DNA from: Micromonospora violae
GTDB lineage: Bacteria > Actinomycetota > Actinomycetes > Mycobacteriales > Micromonosporaceae
DNA: 64,000 nucleotides
Direction: 5' to 3'
Assembly: GCF_004217135.1 (NCBI RefSeq)
Contig: NZ_SHKK01000001.1
Coordinates: 3,720,001-3,784,000, forward strand
Notes under the pieces: generated by a model
What the model saw: the letters and a program-made list of their open reading frames with translations, nothing else
What the model was told of the DNA's origin: nothing
The model's database searches: none
Program-made: the position numbers and the translations under genes
Shown: positions 46,258 through 55,152 of the stretch, in pieces
How positions within the stretch are numbered: position 1 is the first letter of the stretch
How the letters are laid out: each line of letters opens with the position of its first letter

Positions 46258-49098
46258 TCAGGCGACGACCGAGACCATCCGTCCCTTGACCACGATGACC
46301 TTGCGGGGTTCCTTGCCGCCCAGGCTCGCGGCCACCGCGTCCAGGGCCGCCGCGCGCACGCTCTCCTCGGAGGCGTCGGCGGAGACCTCGATGCGGCCCC
46401 GGACCTTGCCGTTGACCTGCACCGGGTAGGTCACCGTCTCGGCCACCAGCAGCGCCGGGTCGGCGGTCGGGAAGTCCGCGTACGTCAGCGAGGTGTCGTG
46501 GCCCAGCTTGCGCCACAGCTCCTCGGCCAGGTGCGGGGCGAACGGCGCCACCATCAGCACCAGCGGCTCGGCCACCTCGCGGGGCGTCGCCGACAGCCCG
46601 GTCAGCCCGTTGGTCAGCTGGATCAGCTTGGCGATCGCGGTGTTGAACCGGATGCCGTCCATGTCGCCACGGACCCCGTCGATCACCTTGTGCAGCAGCC
46701 TGCGGGTCGCCTCGTCGGCCGGGTCCTCGGTGACCCGCAGGGCACCGGTCTGCTCGTCGACGACGGCCCGCCAGACCCGCTGCAGGAACCGGTACGAGCC
46801 GACCACCGCCCGGGTCTCCCAGGGGCGGGACACCTCCAGCGGGCCCATCGACATCTCGTACACCCGGAAGGTGTCCGCGCCGTAGGCGGCGCACATCTCG
46901 TCGGGGGTCACCACGTTCTTCAGCGACTTGCCCATCTTGCCGTACTCGCGGTTGACCTCCAGGTCGCCCAGGTAGTACGCGCCGTCGCGCTCGAAGACCT
47001 CCTCGGCCTGCACGTAGCTGCCGCGCGAGTCGGTGTACGCGTACGCCTGGATCATGCCCTGGTTGAACAGCTTGCGGAACGGCTCGAACGACGACACGTG
47101 CCCCAGATCGAACAGCACCTTGTGCCAGAACCGCGCGTACAGCAGGTGCAGCACGGCGTGCTCGGCGCCACCGACGTACAGGTCGGTACCCCCGCAGTCA
47201 CCGTCGCCGCGCGGGCCCATCCAGTACCGCTCGTTCTCCGCGTCGACGAACCGCCCGCTGTTGGTCGGGTCCAGGTAGCGCAGCTCGTACCAGCAGGAGC
47301 CGGCCCACTGCGGCATCACGTTGGTTTCCCGGGTGTAGCGCTTCGGCCCGTCACCCAGGTCCAACTCGACCTCGACCCAGTCGCGCCGCCGCGACAGCGG
47401 GGTCTCCGGGTTGCTGTCGGCGTCGTCGGCGTCGAACGTCTTCGGCGAGAAGTCGTCCACCTCCGGCAGCTCGACCGGCAGCATCTCCTCCGGCAGGGCG
47501 ATGGCCGCGCCGGTCTCGTCGTAGACGATCGGGAACGGCTCGCCCCAGTAACGCTGCCGGGAGAACAGCCAGTCACGCAGCCGGTAGGTCACCGCGCCGG
47601 TGCCGTGCCCGTTCGCCTCCAGCCAGGCGATGATCGCCGCCTTCGCGTCGGCTACCCCCAGGCCGTTCAGGTCCAGGCCGCGCTCGGGCGCGGCGCTGTT
47701 GATCGCCGGGCCGTCCCCGGTGTACGCCTTGCCGTCGAAGCCCTCCGCCGGCTGCACGGTACGGACGATGGGCAGCTCGAAGACCTCGGCGAACGCCCAG
47801 TCCCGCTCGTCCTGCGCCGGCACCGCCATGATCGCGCCGGTGCCGTAGCCGGCCAGCACGTAGTCGGCGATGAAGATCGGGATCTGCCCACCGGTGACCG
47901 GGTTCGTGGCGTACGCGCCGATGAAGACGCCGGTCTTCTCCTTGGTGTCGGCCTGCCGCTCGACGTCGGTCTTGGCGGCTGCCGCCTTGCGGTACGCCTC
48001 GACGGCCTCCCGGGGGCTGGCGTGCCCGCCGGTCCAGGCTTCCCTTGTCCCGTCCGGCCAGGCGGCCGGCGCCAGCGTGTCGACCAGCTCGTGCTCGGGG
48101 GCCAGCACCATGTAGGTGGCGCCGAAGACGGTGTCCGGGCGGGTCGTGAAGACCCGCACCGGCGCTGCGGTGGTCGGGAAGTCGATGTGGGCGCCGGTGG
48201 AGCGGCCGATCCAGTTGCGCTGCATCAGCTTGATCGGCTCGGGCCAGTCCAGGCTGTCCAGGTCGTCCAGCAGCCGGTCACCGTACGCGGTGATCCGCAT
48301 CATCCACTGCTTCAGGTTGCGCTTGAAGACCGGGAAGTTGCCCCGCTCCGAGCGGCCGTCGGCGGTGACCTCCTCGTTGGCCAGCACGGTGCCCAGCCCC
48401 GGGCACCAGTTCACCGGCGCCTGCGAGACGTACGCCAGGCGGTGATCGTCGATGATCTGGCGGCGCTCGGCGACGCTCAGCTCGGCCCAGGCCCGGCCGT
48501 CCGGGGTGGGCCGGTTACCGCCCTCGAACTCGGCGATCAGCTCGGCGATCGGACGGGCCTTCGCGGCGTCACGGTCGTACCAGGAGTTGAAGATCTGCAG
48601 GAAGATCCACTGGGTCCAGCGGTAGAAGTCGGTGTCGATGGTCGCCACCGAGCGGCGCTCGTCGTGGGCCAGCCCCAGCCGGCGCAGCTGCGCCTTGTAC
48701 CGCTCGATGTTCGCGACAGTGGTCGTCCGGGGGTGGGTGCCGGTCTGCACCGCGTACTGCTCGGCCGGCAGGCCGAACGCGTCGAAGCCCATCGCGTGCA
48801 GCACGTTGCGGCCGGCCATCCGCTGGTAGCGGGCGTAGCAGTCGGTGCCGATGTAGCCCAGCGGGTGGCCGACGTGCAGGCCCGCCCCGGAGGGGTACGG
48901 GAACATGTCCAGCACGTACAGCTTCTCGGCGCCGGAGCGCGGGTGGGTCGGGTCGGCCAACGGGCCGGTCGGGTTCGGTGCGTGGAAGGTGCCTTCGCGC
49001 GCCCAGGTGTCCTGCCAACGAATCTCGATCTCGTCGGCCAGGGCCGCGGTGTACCGGAACGGGGGAATGTCGCCCGCCGGTGCGGCTGCCTCGCTCAT
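46258..49098 (-). CDS. leuS: leucyl-tRNA synthetase
   Basis: A 946-residue class Ia aminoacyl-tRNA synthetase charging tRNA-Leu. HVGH (75-78, in [16 protein letters not shown]) is the HIGH motif. The second motif reads KMGKS instead of KMSKS (about 720). The CP1 editing domain lies between about 240 and 450. ATG at 49098 is chosen because of GAGGAG at about 7 nt; the frame extending upstream covers the leader. Expression is probably controlled by a leucine attenuator 60 nt upstream. Confidence 0.95.
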   Translation of the reverse strand: MSEAAAPAGDIPPFRYTAALADEIEIRWQDTWAREGTFHAPNPTGPLADPTHPRSGAEKLYVLDMFPYPSGAGLHVGHPLGYIGTDCYARYQRMAGRNVLHAMGFDAFGLPAEQYAVQTGTHPRTTTVANIERYKAQLRRLGLAHDERRSVATIDTDFYRWTQWIFLQIFNSWYDRDAAKARPIAELIAEFEGGNRPTPDGRAWAELSVAERRQIIDDHRLAYVSQAPVNWCPGLGTVLANEEVTADGRSERGNFPVFKRNLKQWMMRITAYGDRLLDDLDSLDWPEPIKLMQRNWIGRSTGAHIDFPTTAAPVRVFTTRPDTVFGATYMVLAPEHELVDTLAPAAWPDGTREAWTGGHASPREAVEAYRKAAAAKTDVERQADTKEKTGVFIGAYATNPVTGGQIPIFIADYVLAGYGTGAIMAVPAQDERDWAFAEVFELPIVRTVQPAEGFDGKAYTGDGPAINSAAPERGLDLNGLGVADAKAAIIAWLEANGHGTGAVTYRLRDWLFSRQRYWGEPFPIVYDETGAAIALPEEMLPVELPEVDDFSPKTFDADDADSNPETPLSRRRDWVEVELDLGDGPKRYTRETNVMPQWAGSCWYELRYLDPTNSGRFVDAENERYWMGPRGDGDCGGTDLYVGGAEHAVLHLLYARFWHKVLFDLGHVSSFEPFRKLFNQGMIQAYAYTDSRGSYVQAEEVFERDGAYYLGDLEVNREYGKMGKSLKNVVTPDEMCAAYGADTFRVYEMSMGPLEVSRPWETRAVVGSYRFLQRVWRAVVDEQTGALRVTEDPADEATRRLLHKVIDGVRGDMDGIRFNTAIAKLIQLTNGLTGLSATPREVAEPLVLMVAPFAPHLAEELWRKLGHDTSLTYADFPTADPALLVAETVTYPVQVNGKVRGRIEVSADASEESVRAAALDAVAASLGGKEPRKVIVVKGRMVSVVA

Positions 49099-49160
49099 CG
49101 TCTCTCCTCGCTTCGCTTCGCTTCGTCTCGGCACCACCGGGCCGGGCCGGCGGCGGGCAC

Positions 49161-49186
49161 AAAAAAGCCCCTCGCGCAGGAGGGGC
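49161..49186 (-). terminator. leuS attenuator (intrinsic terminator in the leader)
   Basis: A 7-bp stem GCCCCTC/GAGGGGC with a 6-nt loop is followed by six T on the minus strand. This is the only canonical hairpin-plus-T terminator I noticed in the window. It lies between the leader peptide and leuS, so it must be bypassed for leuS expression. Confidence 0.8.
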
Positions 49187-49187
49187 C

Positions 49188-49225
49188 GCCGTGCTGTCGC
49201 TGCGTTCAGCGCATCAGCACGGCCC
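49188..49225 (-). promoter_or_regulatory. antiterminator/pause hairpin of the leuS leader
   Basis: GCCGTGCTG (49223-49215) pairs with CAGCACGGC (49196-49188), 9 bp. The left arm spans the last codons and stop of the leader peptide. Adding a 2-nt bulge, GG (49225-49224) can also pair with CC of the terminator 5' arm. Alternatively GGGCCG (49225-49220) pairs with CGGCCC (49188-49183). A ribosome at the stop would open this hairpin. Confidence 0.6.
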
Positions 49226-49252
49226 GGTAAGAAGCAGGAAGACTCCGGCCAT
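49214..49252 (-). CDS. leucine leader peptide, 12 aa
   Basis: The reading frame encodes [12 protein letters not shown] and stop, with the three leucines as CTG CTT CTT at 49237-49229. CTT is rare in this genome type, which would sharpen sensitivity to leucyl-tRNA supply. It is followed by the hairpin and terminator that precede leuS. A TACACT box 7 nt before the ATG suggests it is read from a leaderless message. Expected behaviour: stalling at the Leu codons favours readthrough into leuS. Confidence 0.7.
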   Translation of the reverse strand: MAGVFLLLTGPC

Positions 49253-49259
49253 GCCCCGC

Positions 49260-49265
49260 AGTGTA
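49260..49265 (-). promoter_or_regulatory. -10 element of the leuS transcript
   Basis: TACACT lies 7 nt before the leader-peptide ATG. The region upstream shows no good -35. It places the start of transcription next to the leader ATG. Confidence 0.5.
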
Positions 49266-49387
49266 CCTCGCCCACGGTTCGTCCTGCCGGCCGCCGGGGC
49301 GGGTCGAATCCCTTCCCCCAGGTTGGCGAATATCGGTGCGTAAGCGACGGACTACCTGCGGGGGTCGGCGATAACGACAAACATGGT

Positions 49388-49393
49388 TAGCCT
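49388..49393 (+). promoter_or_regulatory. -10 candidate for the MoxR operon
   Basis: TAGCCT lies 9 nt before an in-frame GTG at 49403 and about 109 nt before the preferred moxR start at 49502. It could serve either a leaderless longer protein or a leadered message. Confidence 0.4.
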
Positions 49394-49501
49394 GATAGAC
49401 CAGTGAGATTCCTGCGGCAAACGAGGCTCGGCGTCGCGAACCCAACGGCGGGTCCGGGTGCTCTGTACGGAGCTGCCGTGACGGCGACGAGGAGGAGGCC
49501 C

Positions 49502-50554
49502 GTGACACAACAGACCTGGGACGAGGTGGGCGGCCTGTTGCCGCACGACGAGTTCCGCGCCGCCAGCGAAGCCATCGTGGCCAACATCGAGCAGGTCATC
49601 GAGGGTAAGACCGCCACCGTGCGGCTCGCCCTGGCCGTCCTGCTCGCCGAGGGTCACCTCCTGATCGAAGACGTCCCCGGCGTCGGCAAGACCAAGCTTG
49701 CCAAGGCCCTCGCGCGGTCCATCGACTGCACCGTGCGGCGCATCCAGTTCACCCCCGACCTGCTGCCCAGCGACGTCACCGGGGTCAGCGTCTACAACCA
49801 GGAGACGCACGACTTCGAGTTCCGCCCCGGTGCCGTGTTCGCCAACCTGGTGGTCGGCGACGAGATCAACCGGGCCTCACCGAAGACCCAGTCGGCGTTG
49901 CTGGAGTGCATGGAGGAACGGCAGGTCACCGTCGACGGGGTGACGTACCAGCTACAGACCCCGTTCATGGTGATCGCCACCCAGAACCCGATCGAGATGG
50001 AGGGGACGTACCCGCTGCCGGAGGCGCAGCGCGACCGGTTCACCGCCCGCATCGCGATGGGTTACCCGGACTCCCACGCCGAGCTGGCGATGCTCGACGG
50101 GCACGGTGCCACCGACCCGCTGCACGAGCTGCGCCCGGTCTCCGACGCGGCCATCGTCCGGCAGTTGATCGCCACCGTCCGGCAGGTGCACGTCGCGGAC
50201 GCGGTCAAGCAGTACGCGATCGACCTGGTCACCGCCACCCGCGAGGCCCCCGACCTGCGGCTCGGCGCGTCCCCCCGGGCGACCCTGCAACTGCTGCGCA
50301 CCGCCCGGGCGGTCGCCGCCCTGGAGGGCCGCGACTACGTCCTCCCCGACGACCTGCAGGTGCTGGCGGTGCCGGTGCTGGCGCACCGGATCATCCCGAC
50401 CGCCGACGCGCAGCTCGCCCGACGCACCACCGACGCGATCGTCTCCGAGCTGGTGCACCGCCTGCCGCTGCCACACGACCGGCAGCGCAACCCGTACGAC
50501 ACCCGGCCCGCCACCGGCAACGGCCGCGCGCCTTACGAGCCGCGGAGGCCATGA
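49502..50554 (+). CDS. MoxR-type AAA+ ATPase
   Basis: A 350-residue AAA+ chaperone-like ATPase. Walker A EDVPGVGKTKLAKAL is near 55-69, Walker B VVGDEINRAS near 118-127, and sensor 1 IATQNPIE near 159-166. MoxR proteins usually work with DUF58/VWA partners in protein maturation, and both downstream genes fit that pattern. GTG at 49502 with AGGAGG just upstream is preferred. Longer in-frame starts (GTG 49478, GTG 49403) exist and lack conservation. Confidence 0.92.
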   Translation: MTQQTWDEVGGLLPHDEFRAASEAIVANIEQVIEGKTATVRLALAVLLAEGHLLIEDVPGVGKTKLAKALARSIDCTVRRIQFTPDLLPSDVTGVSVYNQETHDFEFRPGAVFANLVVGDEINRASPKTQSALLECMEERQVTVDGVTYQLQTPFMVIATQNPIEMEGTYPLPEAQRDRFTARIAMGYPDSHAELAMLDGHGATDPLHELRPVSDAAIVRQLIATVRQVHVADAVKQYAIDLVTATREAPDLRLGASPRATLQLLRTARAVAALEGRDYVLPDDLQVLAVPVLAHRIIPTADAQLARRTTDAIVSELVHRLPLPHDRQRNPYDTRPATGNGRAPYEPRRP

Positions 50555-50555
50555 C

Positions 50556-51854
50556 GTGCGTGCCGGGCTACGCGGGCTGACCACCCGCGGGCGGTCCTTC
50601 CTCGCCGCCGCGGTCGCGGCCGCCATCTCGGCCGGCATCCTCGGCGAGAAGGACCTGCTCCGGGTGGCCGTGCTGTTGGCCATCCTGCCGCTGTTGGCCG
50701 CCACCTACGTCGGGCGGAGCCGCTACAAGCTGGCCTGCAACCGTTCACTGGACCCGCACCGGGTTCCGGTCGGGGCCAACTCCCGGGTGGTGCTGCGCCT
50801 GCAGAACCTCTCCCGGTTGCCGACCGGCACCCTGCTCCTGGAAGACCGGCTGCCCTACGCGCTGGGCAGCCGACCCCGGGTGGTGTTGGAACGGCTCGGT
50901 GCGCACCAGGCCAGCTCCGTGGCGTACACCGTCCGGGCCGACGTGCGGGGCCGCTACGACGTGGGCCCGCTGGTCGTCCGGATGACCGACCCGTTCGGTC
51001 TCTGCGAACTCACCCGGTCCTTCCCCACCACCGACCACCTGACGGTCATCCCGCAGGTCACCCCGCTGCCGTCGGTCCGGCTCCCCGGGGAGTACGCGGG
51101 CAGCGGCGACAGCCGGGCCCGCTCGGTGGCGGTGCACGGTGAGGACGACGCGGCGACGCGGGAGTACCGGCGCGGCGACGACCTGCGCCGGGTGCACTGG
51201 AAGTCCACGGCCCGCACCGGCGAGCTGATGGTGCGCCGTGAGGAGCAACCGTGGGAGAGCCGGGCCACCGTCGTCCTGGACACCCGGGCGTACGGCCACC
51301 GGGGCGAGGGGCCGACGGCCAGTTTCGAGTGGTCGGTCTCGGCCGCCGCGAGCATCGCCGTCCACCTGCGTCAGGCCGGCTACAAGTTGCGCCTGGTCAC
51401 CGGCTCGGGGGCAGATGTGGACGCCTCGGAGGCCGGCGGCGACGGGGCGTTGCTCGACCACCTCGCCGAGGTACGACTGGATCAGCGGGCCGAGATCACC
51501 GACCTGGTGCAGCGGGTCCGCCAACGTTCCGACGGCGGCCTGATCATCGGCCTGTTCGGCACGGTGAGCGTGGCCGAGGCGGAGCTGCTGGCCGGGCTGC
51601 GGGGCAACGGCGCCACCTGCGTCGGCTTCCTCCTGAACAGCTCCACCTGGCTCAGCCTGCCGGAGAAGGCCCGGGCCGAGGCGGAGCACGCCCACGCCGC
51701 CGCCGTCCTCGCCATGTTGCAGAGCGGCTGGCGGGTGGTCGGCGTCGACCACGGCGGCCGCCTACCGGCGTTGTGGCCGCAGGCCGGCCGGGGCGCCCAG
51801 GGGTTCGCCCTGCGGGCCGCGCTGGCCGAGACCGTCGCCGGCGGTGTCCGATGA
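50556..51854 (+). CDS. DUF58 domain protein (MoxR partner)
   Basis: A 432-residue membrane-attached protein. Two hydrophobic segments occur at about 13-30 and 36-53. The DUF58 signature is near 200-230 (REYRRGDDLRRVHWKSTARTGELMVRREEQPWESRATVVLDTR), from which a VWA-like fold with a truncated metal site continues. The start is GTG at 50556, one base after the moxR stop, with GGAGG 8 nt upstream. It forms an operon with the MoxR ATPase and transglutaminase. Confidence 0.9.
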   Translation: MRAGLRGLTTRGRSFLAAAVAAAISAGILGEKDLLRVAVLLAILPLLAATYVGRSRYKLACNRSLDPHRVPVGANSRVVLRLQNLSRLPTGTLLLEDRLPYALGSRPRVVLERLGAHQASSVAYTVRADVRGRYDVGPLVVRMTDPFGLCELTRSFPTTDHLTVIPQVTPLPSVRLPGEYAGSGDSRARSVAVHGEDDAATREYRRGDDLRRVHWKSTARTGELMVRREEQPWESRATVVLDTRAYGHRGEGPTASFEWSVSAAASIAVHLRQAGYKLRLVTGSGADVDASEAGGDGALLDHLAEVRLDQRAEITDLVQRVRQRSDGGLIIGLFGTVSVAEAELLAGLRGNGATCVGFLLNSSTWLSLPEKARAEAEHAHAAAVLAMLQSGWRVVGVDHGGRLPALWPQAGRGAQGFALRAALAETVAGGVR

Positions 51855-51870
51855 ACGGAAGGCTCCCCTC

Positions 51871-54348
51871 ATGATCAGCAGTCGGAACATCGGCGTGGTG
51901 GCGGCCGTGGCCACGCTGCTGGCCTCCGCGCCGCTGTCGGCCATCTTCCGAAGCTGGACGTGGCTGATCGAGTCGATCATCGCGGTCGCCGTGGTGGCCG
52001 GGGCGGCCGCGTTGACCCGACTCGTCCGGGCCCCGCTGTGGGGTCAGGTCCTGGGCATGCTGGCCGGCCTGATGCTCGCCCTGACCTGGCTGTTCCCCAG
52101 CGGCGACGAGCTGTTCGCGATTCTGCCCACCCCGGGCACGCTCGCGTACTTCGGTGAGCTGCTCGGCGGTTCCATGCAGGACATGCGCTCGTACGGCGTC
52201 GAGGTCCCGGACACGAACCCGCTGCTGTTCATCGCCGTGCTCGGCGTCGGCGCGGTCGCCGTGCTGGTGGACGTACTGGCCGTGGGGATGCGCCGGCCCG
52301 CGCTGGCAGGGCTGCCGATGCTCGCCATCTACTCGGTGCCGGTCGCCGTCTACGTGGACAGCGTCCCCGCGGTGCCGTTCGTGGTGGGCGCCGCCGGTTA
52401 CCTCTGGCTGCTGGTCACCGACAACGTCGACCGGGTACGCCGCTTCGGCCGCCGGTTCACCGGTGACGGCCGCGACATAGACGTGTGGGAGGCCTCGCCG
52501 CTGGCGTCCGCCGGCCGCCGGCTCGCGGCGGTCGGGGTGGCCCTGGCGGTGGCGCTGCCGCTGGCGGTGCCCGGCATGACCGGCGGGCTGCTCGACTCCC
52601 TCAGCCGAGGGCCGGGCAACGGCATGGGCAACGGGAACGGCTCGGGCGGCAACTCGGGTCGGATCGACCTGTTCGCCTCGCTCGCCGGCCAGCTCAACCA
52701 GTCCCAGGTGGCCGACCTGGTCAAGGTGAAGACGTCCGAGCCGAACCCGTTCTACCTGCGCTACGCGGTCGCCGACGAGCTACGCCCCAATGGTTTCCAG
52801 GCACGCAACCCGAGTGGCCGGTCGGTCAACGAGGGCCTGCCGAACCCGGCCGACCGCGCCGGCCAAGGTGTGCGGCAGACCACCTACCAGGCGACCGTCG
52901 AGGTCACCAAGAGCCTGAGCATGTCGCTGATGCCGGTGTACGCCGAGCCGACCCGCACCGACGACCTCAGCGACAACTGGCTCTACGACACCAACCAGCA
53001 GGTCGTCTTCTCCAACCGGGAGAACTCCCGGGGTCGGAAGTACTCCTTCGACTACGTCCGCTCGACCTTCACCCCGGAGGCGTTGCGGGCCGCGCGGACA
53101 CTGCCGGCCGAGCACCCCCTACGCCGACAGCTCACCGCCACCCCCGGGGTGGTGCCCGAGGTGGAGGCGTTGGTCACGGAGCTGATCCAGGGCAAGCGCA
53201 CGGACTACGACAAGGTGTTGGCGATCTACCGGCACTTCTCGGCGGACAACGGGTTCAGCTACCGGTTGAGCACCGAGAGCGGCAGCAGCGGTCAGGACAT
53301 CGTCAACTTCCTGACCAACAAGGTCGGTTACTGCCAGCAGTACGCCGCCGCGATGGCCTGGCTGGTTCGCGCCGCCGGCATTCCGGCCCGGGTGGCGTTC
53401 GGGTTCACCAACGGCAGCAAGCGCGACGGTGACACCTTCACGCTGACCAACCTCAACCTGCACGCCTGGACCGAGGTCTACTTCGACGGGGCCGGTTGGG
53501 TGCCGTTCGACGCCACCCCGGCGTACGGGGTGCCCGGCTCCACGCGGTCGGCCTGGGCGCCGGACACTGACGCGCCGGAGCCGTCGAACCCGGACACCGG
53601 CGTCGCGAACACCCCGTCGGATCCGGATGCCTCGGCCGGGCCGGCCGGCCCGGACAACGCCGACCGCGACACCGACAACGGGCTGTCGCTCGGTGGGACG
53701 ACGCCGAACGAGCAGCCACCGGTCTGGCCCTGGTGGGCGGCGGGCCTGGTGGCCCTGCTGGCGTTGCTCGCCGTACCCGCTCTGCGCCGGGTGGCTCTCC
53801 GCCGCCGACGGGGTGGCCGAGCGGTGAGCGGGACGATGGCGTCGGCCCGGGTCGACGGCGACAGCGAGCCGGGGACGCGGCCGGTGGTGGTGCTCGGCGC
53901 GGACGCCAACCAGGCCCGCGCGGACGCGCACGCCGCCTGGGCGGAATTGCTGGACACACTGGTGGACTTCCGGCTCCCGGTCGATCCGACCGAGACGCCC
54001 CGGGCGACCGCGGACCGGCTCGTCCGGGACGCCCTCGACGACGACCCTGCGGCGGTGGGGTCGGCGCGGCTGCTCGGCCAGGCGGAGGAGCGGGCCCGTT
54101 ACGCGCGGGATCCGCTGACCGGTGAGCCGTTGCTGCCGGCGCTGCGCACGGTCCGCGGGGTGCTCGCCGCGCGGGCAGACCGGCGGACCCGCCTGCTCGC
54201 CGCCCTGTTGCCGCCCTCGGTGCTGCTGCGGTGGCGGACCGGCCTGGCGGACAGGTCCGGCCGCATGGTGGCGCTCACCGCGCGGGCCCGGTACCGGCTG
54301 CTGCGGTGGAGCCCTCGACGGCTGCTGGCCGACCGAGCGGCTCGCTGA
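51871..54348 (+). CDS. membrane transglutaminase-like protein (TgpA-type)
   Basis: An 825-residue protein. About six hydrophobic segments precede residue 250 (including VGVALAVALPLAVPGMTGGLL). An extracellular transglutaminase core follows with catalytic C488 (NKVGYCQQYAAAMAWLVRAAGIPARV), H531 (NLHAWTEVY) and D547 (PFDATP). A Pro/Asp linker, a last membrane helix (about 626-645) and a cytoplasmic DUF4129-like tail complete it. ATG at 51871 has GGAAGG upstream. The frame can also start at GTG 51844, overlapping the DUF58 gene. The substrate is unknown. Confidence 0.9.
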   Translation: MISSRNIGVVAAVATLLASAPLSAIFRSWTWLIESIIAVAVVAGAAALTRLVRAPLWGQVLGMLAGLMLALTWLFPSGDELFAILPTPGTLAYFGELLGGSMQDMRSYGVEVPDTNPLLFIAVLGVGAVAVLVDVLAVGMRRPALAGLPMLAIYSVPVAVYVDSVPAVPFVVGAAGYLWLLVTDNVDRVRRFGRRFTGDGRDIDVWEASPLASAGRRLAAVGVALAVALPLAVPGMTGGLLDSLSRGPGNGMGNGNGSGGNSGRIDLFASLAGQLNQSQVADLVKVKTSEPNPFYLRYAVADELRPNGFQARNPSGRSVNEGLPNPADRAGQGVRQTTYQATVEVTKSLSMSLMPVYAEPTRTDDLSDNWLYDTNQQVVFSNRENSRGRKYSFDYVRSTFTPEALRAARTLPAEHPLRRQLTATPGVVPEVEALVTELIQGKRTDYDKVLAIYRHFSADNGFSYRLSTESGSSGQDIVNFLTNKVGYCQQYAAAMAWLVRAAGIPARVAFGFTNGSKRDGDTFTLTNLNLHAWTEVYFDGAGWVPFDATPAYGVPGSTRSAWAPDTDAPEPSNPDTGVANTPSDPDASAGPAGPDNADRDTDNGLSLGGTTPNEQPPVWPWWAAGLVALLALLAVPALRRVALRRRRGGRAVSGTMASARVDGDSEPGTRPVVVLGADANQARADAHAAWAELLDTLVDFRLPVDPTETPRATADRLVRDALDDDPAAVGSARLLGQAEERARYARDPLTGEPLLPALRTVRGVLAARADRRTRLLAALLPPSVLLRWRTGLADRSGRMVALTARARYRLLRWSPRRLLADRAAR

Positions 54349-54362
54349 CCGAGCGGCTCGCT
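54331..54362 (+). repeat. 16-bp direct duplication over a stop codon
   Basis: GACCGAGCGGCTCGCT occurs twice in tandem (54331-54346, 54347-54362), followed by a third start GACCGAGA. The transglutaminase stop TGA spans the junction (54346-54348), so the duplication may have created the present C-terminus DRAAR. Confidence 0.75.
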
Positions 54363-54377
54363 GACCGAGACCCACCT

Positions 54378-54426
54378 CGCCACTCATGATCACTTGATGG
54401 CCGCACGTCAGTGATCATGAGTGGCG
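54378..54426. terminator. 17-bp perfect palindrome between converging genes
   Basis: Arms 54378-54394 (CGCCACTCATGATCACT) and 54410-54426 are perfect complements with a 15-nt loop. It separates the transglutaminase gene from the converging DUF3040 gene and is expected to terminate both messages. Confidence 0.6.
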
Positions 54427-54443
54427 CAAGGGTTCCCCTCGCC

Positions 54444-54505
54444 CACGACGCCACGACGCCACGACCCCACGACCCCACGACCTCACGACCTCACGACCCC
54501 ACGAC
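54444..54505. repeat. 8-bp tandem repeat CACGACnn
   Basis: CACGAC recurs at 54444, 54452, 54460, 54468, 54476, 54484, 54492 and 54500, exactly every 8 bp. A separate 14-bp palindrome GATCGTGCACGATC follows at 54512-54525. The rest of the 289-bp gap shows no gene. Confidence 0.85.
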
Positions 54506-54637
54506 AGGCAGGATCGTGCACGATCAGGTGGAGAGTGGGCGGCGAAGGAGGGCACGCGGATACGACGGATGTCGCCGGGGCCTGTCCCCGGCGACCGCTC
54601 GTCGCGACGTACGGTCCGCCTCAGCGGCGGGACCGGC

Positions 54638-55036
54638 TCAGCGGTGCCCCTCCGGGCGCTGCCGCCACCTGTCCTCCATCCGGTCCAGGATCGACGACCG
54701 GCGACCAGATCGGCCACCGCGCGGACGACGACGACTCGTCGTGCCGCCCACCACGTGCAGGTCGGGTGACTGCGCCCGCCGGTGCGACTGCACCGCGAAC
54801 GCGGCCGACGCCAGCATGACGACGAAGCCCGCCACCGCCAGTGGTGGAGTCTTGATCACCGCGCCATAGACCAGTAGAGCCAAGCCAGCGATGATGACGC
54901 CGGCGGCGACGAGCAGGCGACGCCGCGCATGGAAGCGCGGATCGCTGGCGCGCACGGCCGAGGCGAATTTGGGGTCCTCGGCAAGCGACCGCTCGATCTG
55001 CTCGAACAGCCGCTGCTCGTGCTCCGAGAGCGGCAC
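54638..55036 (-). CDS. DUF3040 membrane protein
   Basis: A 132-residue protein. PLSEHEQRLFEQIERSLAEDPKFASAVR at the N-terminus is the DUF3040 hallmark. Two hydrophobic segments (about 41-59 and 64-84) and an Arg-rich tail follow. It is a common actinobacterial gene near dinB and the division cluster, function unknown. The start is GTG at 55036 behind GGAGGAG. It has its own promoter and a leader with two small hairpins. Confidence 0.87.
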   Translation of the reverse strand: MPLSEHEQRLFEQIERSLAEDPKFASAVRASDPRFHARRRLLVAAGVIIAGLALLVYGAVIKTPPLAVAGFVVMLASAAFAVQSHRRAQSPDLHVVGGTTSRRRPRGGRSGRRSSILDRMEDRWRQRPEGHR

Positions 55037-55063
55037 GGCACTCCTCCCCGGTCACGTTGGTCA

Positions 55064-55104
55064 GGCCCACTCGGGCCGACAGACCGTGGCAGCCAACCGG
55101 CTGC
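55064..55104 (-). promoter_or_regulatory. two hairpins in the DUF3040 leader
   Basis: On the minus strand GCAGCC-GGTT-GGCTGC (55104-55089) is followed by GGCCC-GAGT-GGGCC (55077-55064). Both have 4-nt loops and lie between the promoter and the ribosome site. Confidence 0.45.
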
Positions 55105-55113
55105 TTACCCGCA

Positions 55114-55141
55114 AGTCTACGAGGGGGGTCGCGCGTCGGAA
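55114..55141 (-). promoter_or_regulatory. promoter of the DUF3040 gene
   Basis: TTCCGA (55141-55136), 16 bp, TAGACT (55119-55114). It predicts a leader of about 70 nt. Confidence 0.5.
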
Positions 55142-55152
55142 AGCGGGACGAC

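Noticed and set aside
46171..49230. 1019-codon plus-strand frame opposite leuS
   Set aside because: Shadow of leuS; composition is His/Arg/Val/Gly with no domain, and it runs through the leuS attenuator.
49161..49265. T-box riboswitch for leuS
   Set aside because: No T-box consensus or specifier-loop architecture is seen; the leucine codons in a short frame plus terminator explain the leader better.
49305..49325. GGTCGAATCCC, resembling a tRNA T-arm
   Set aside because: No acceptor, D or anticodon arm can be formed around it.
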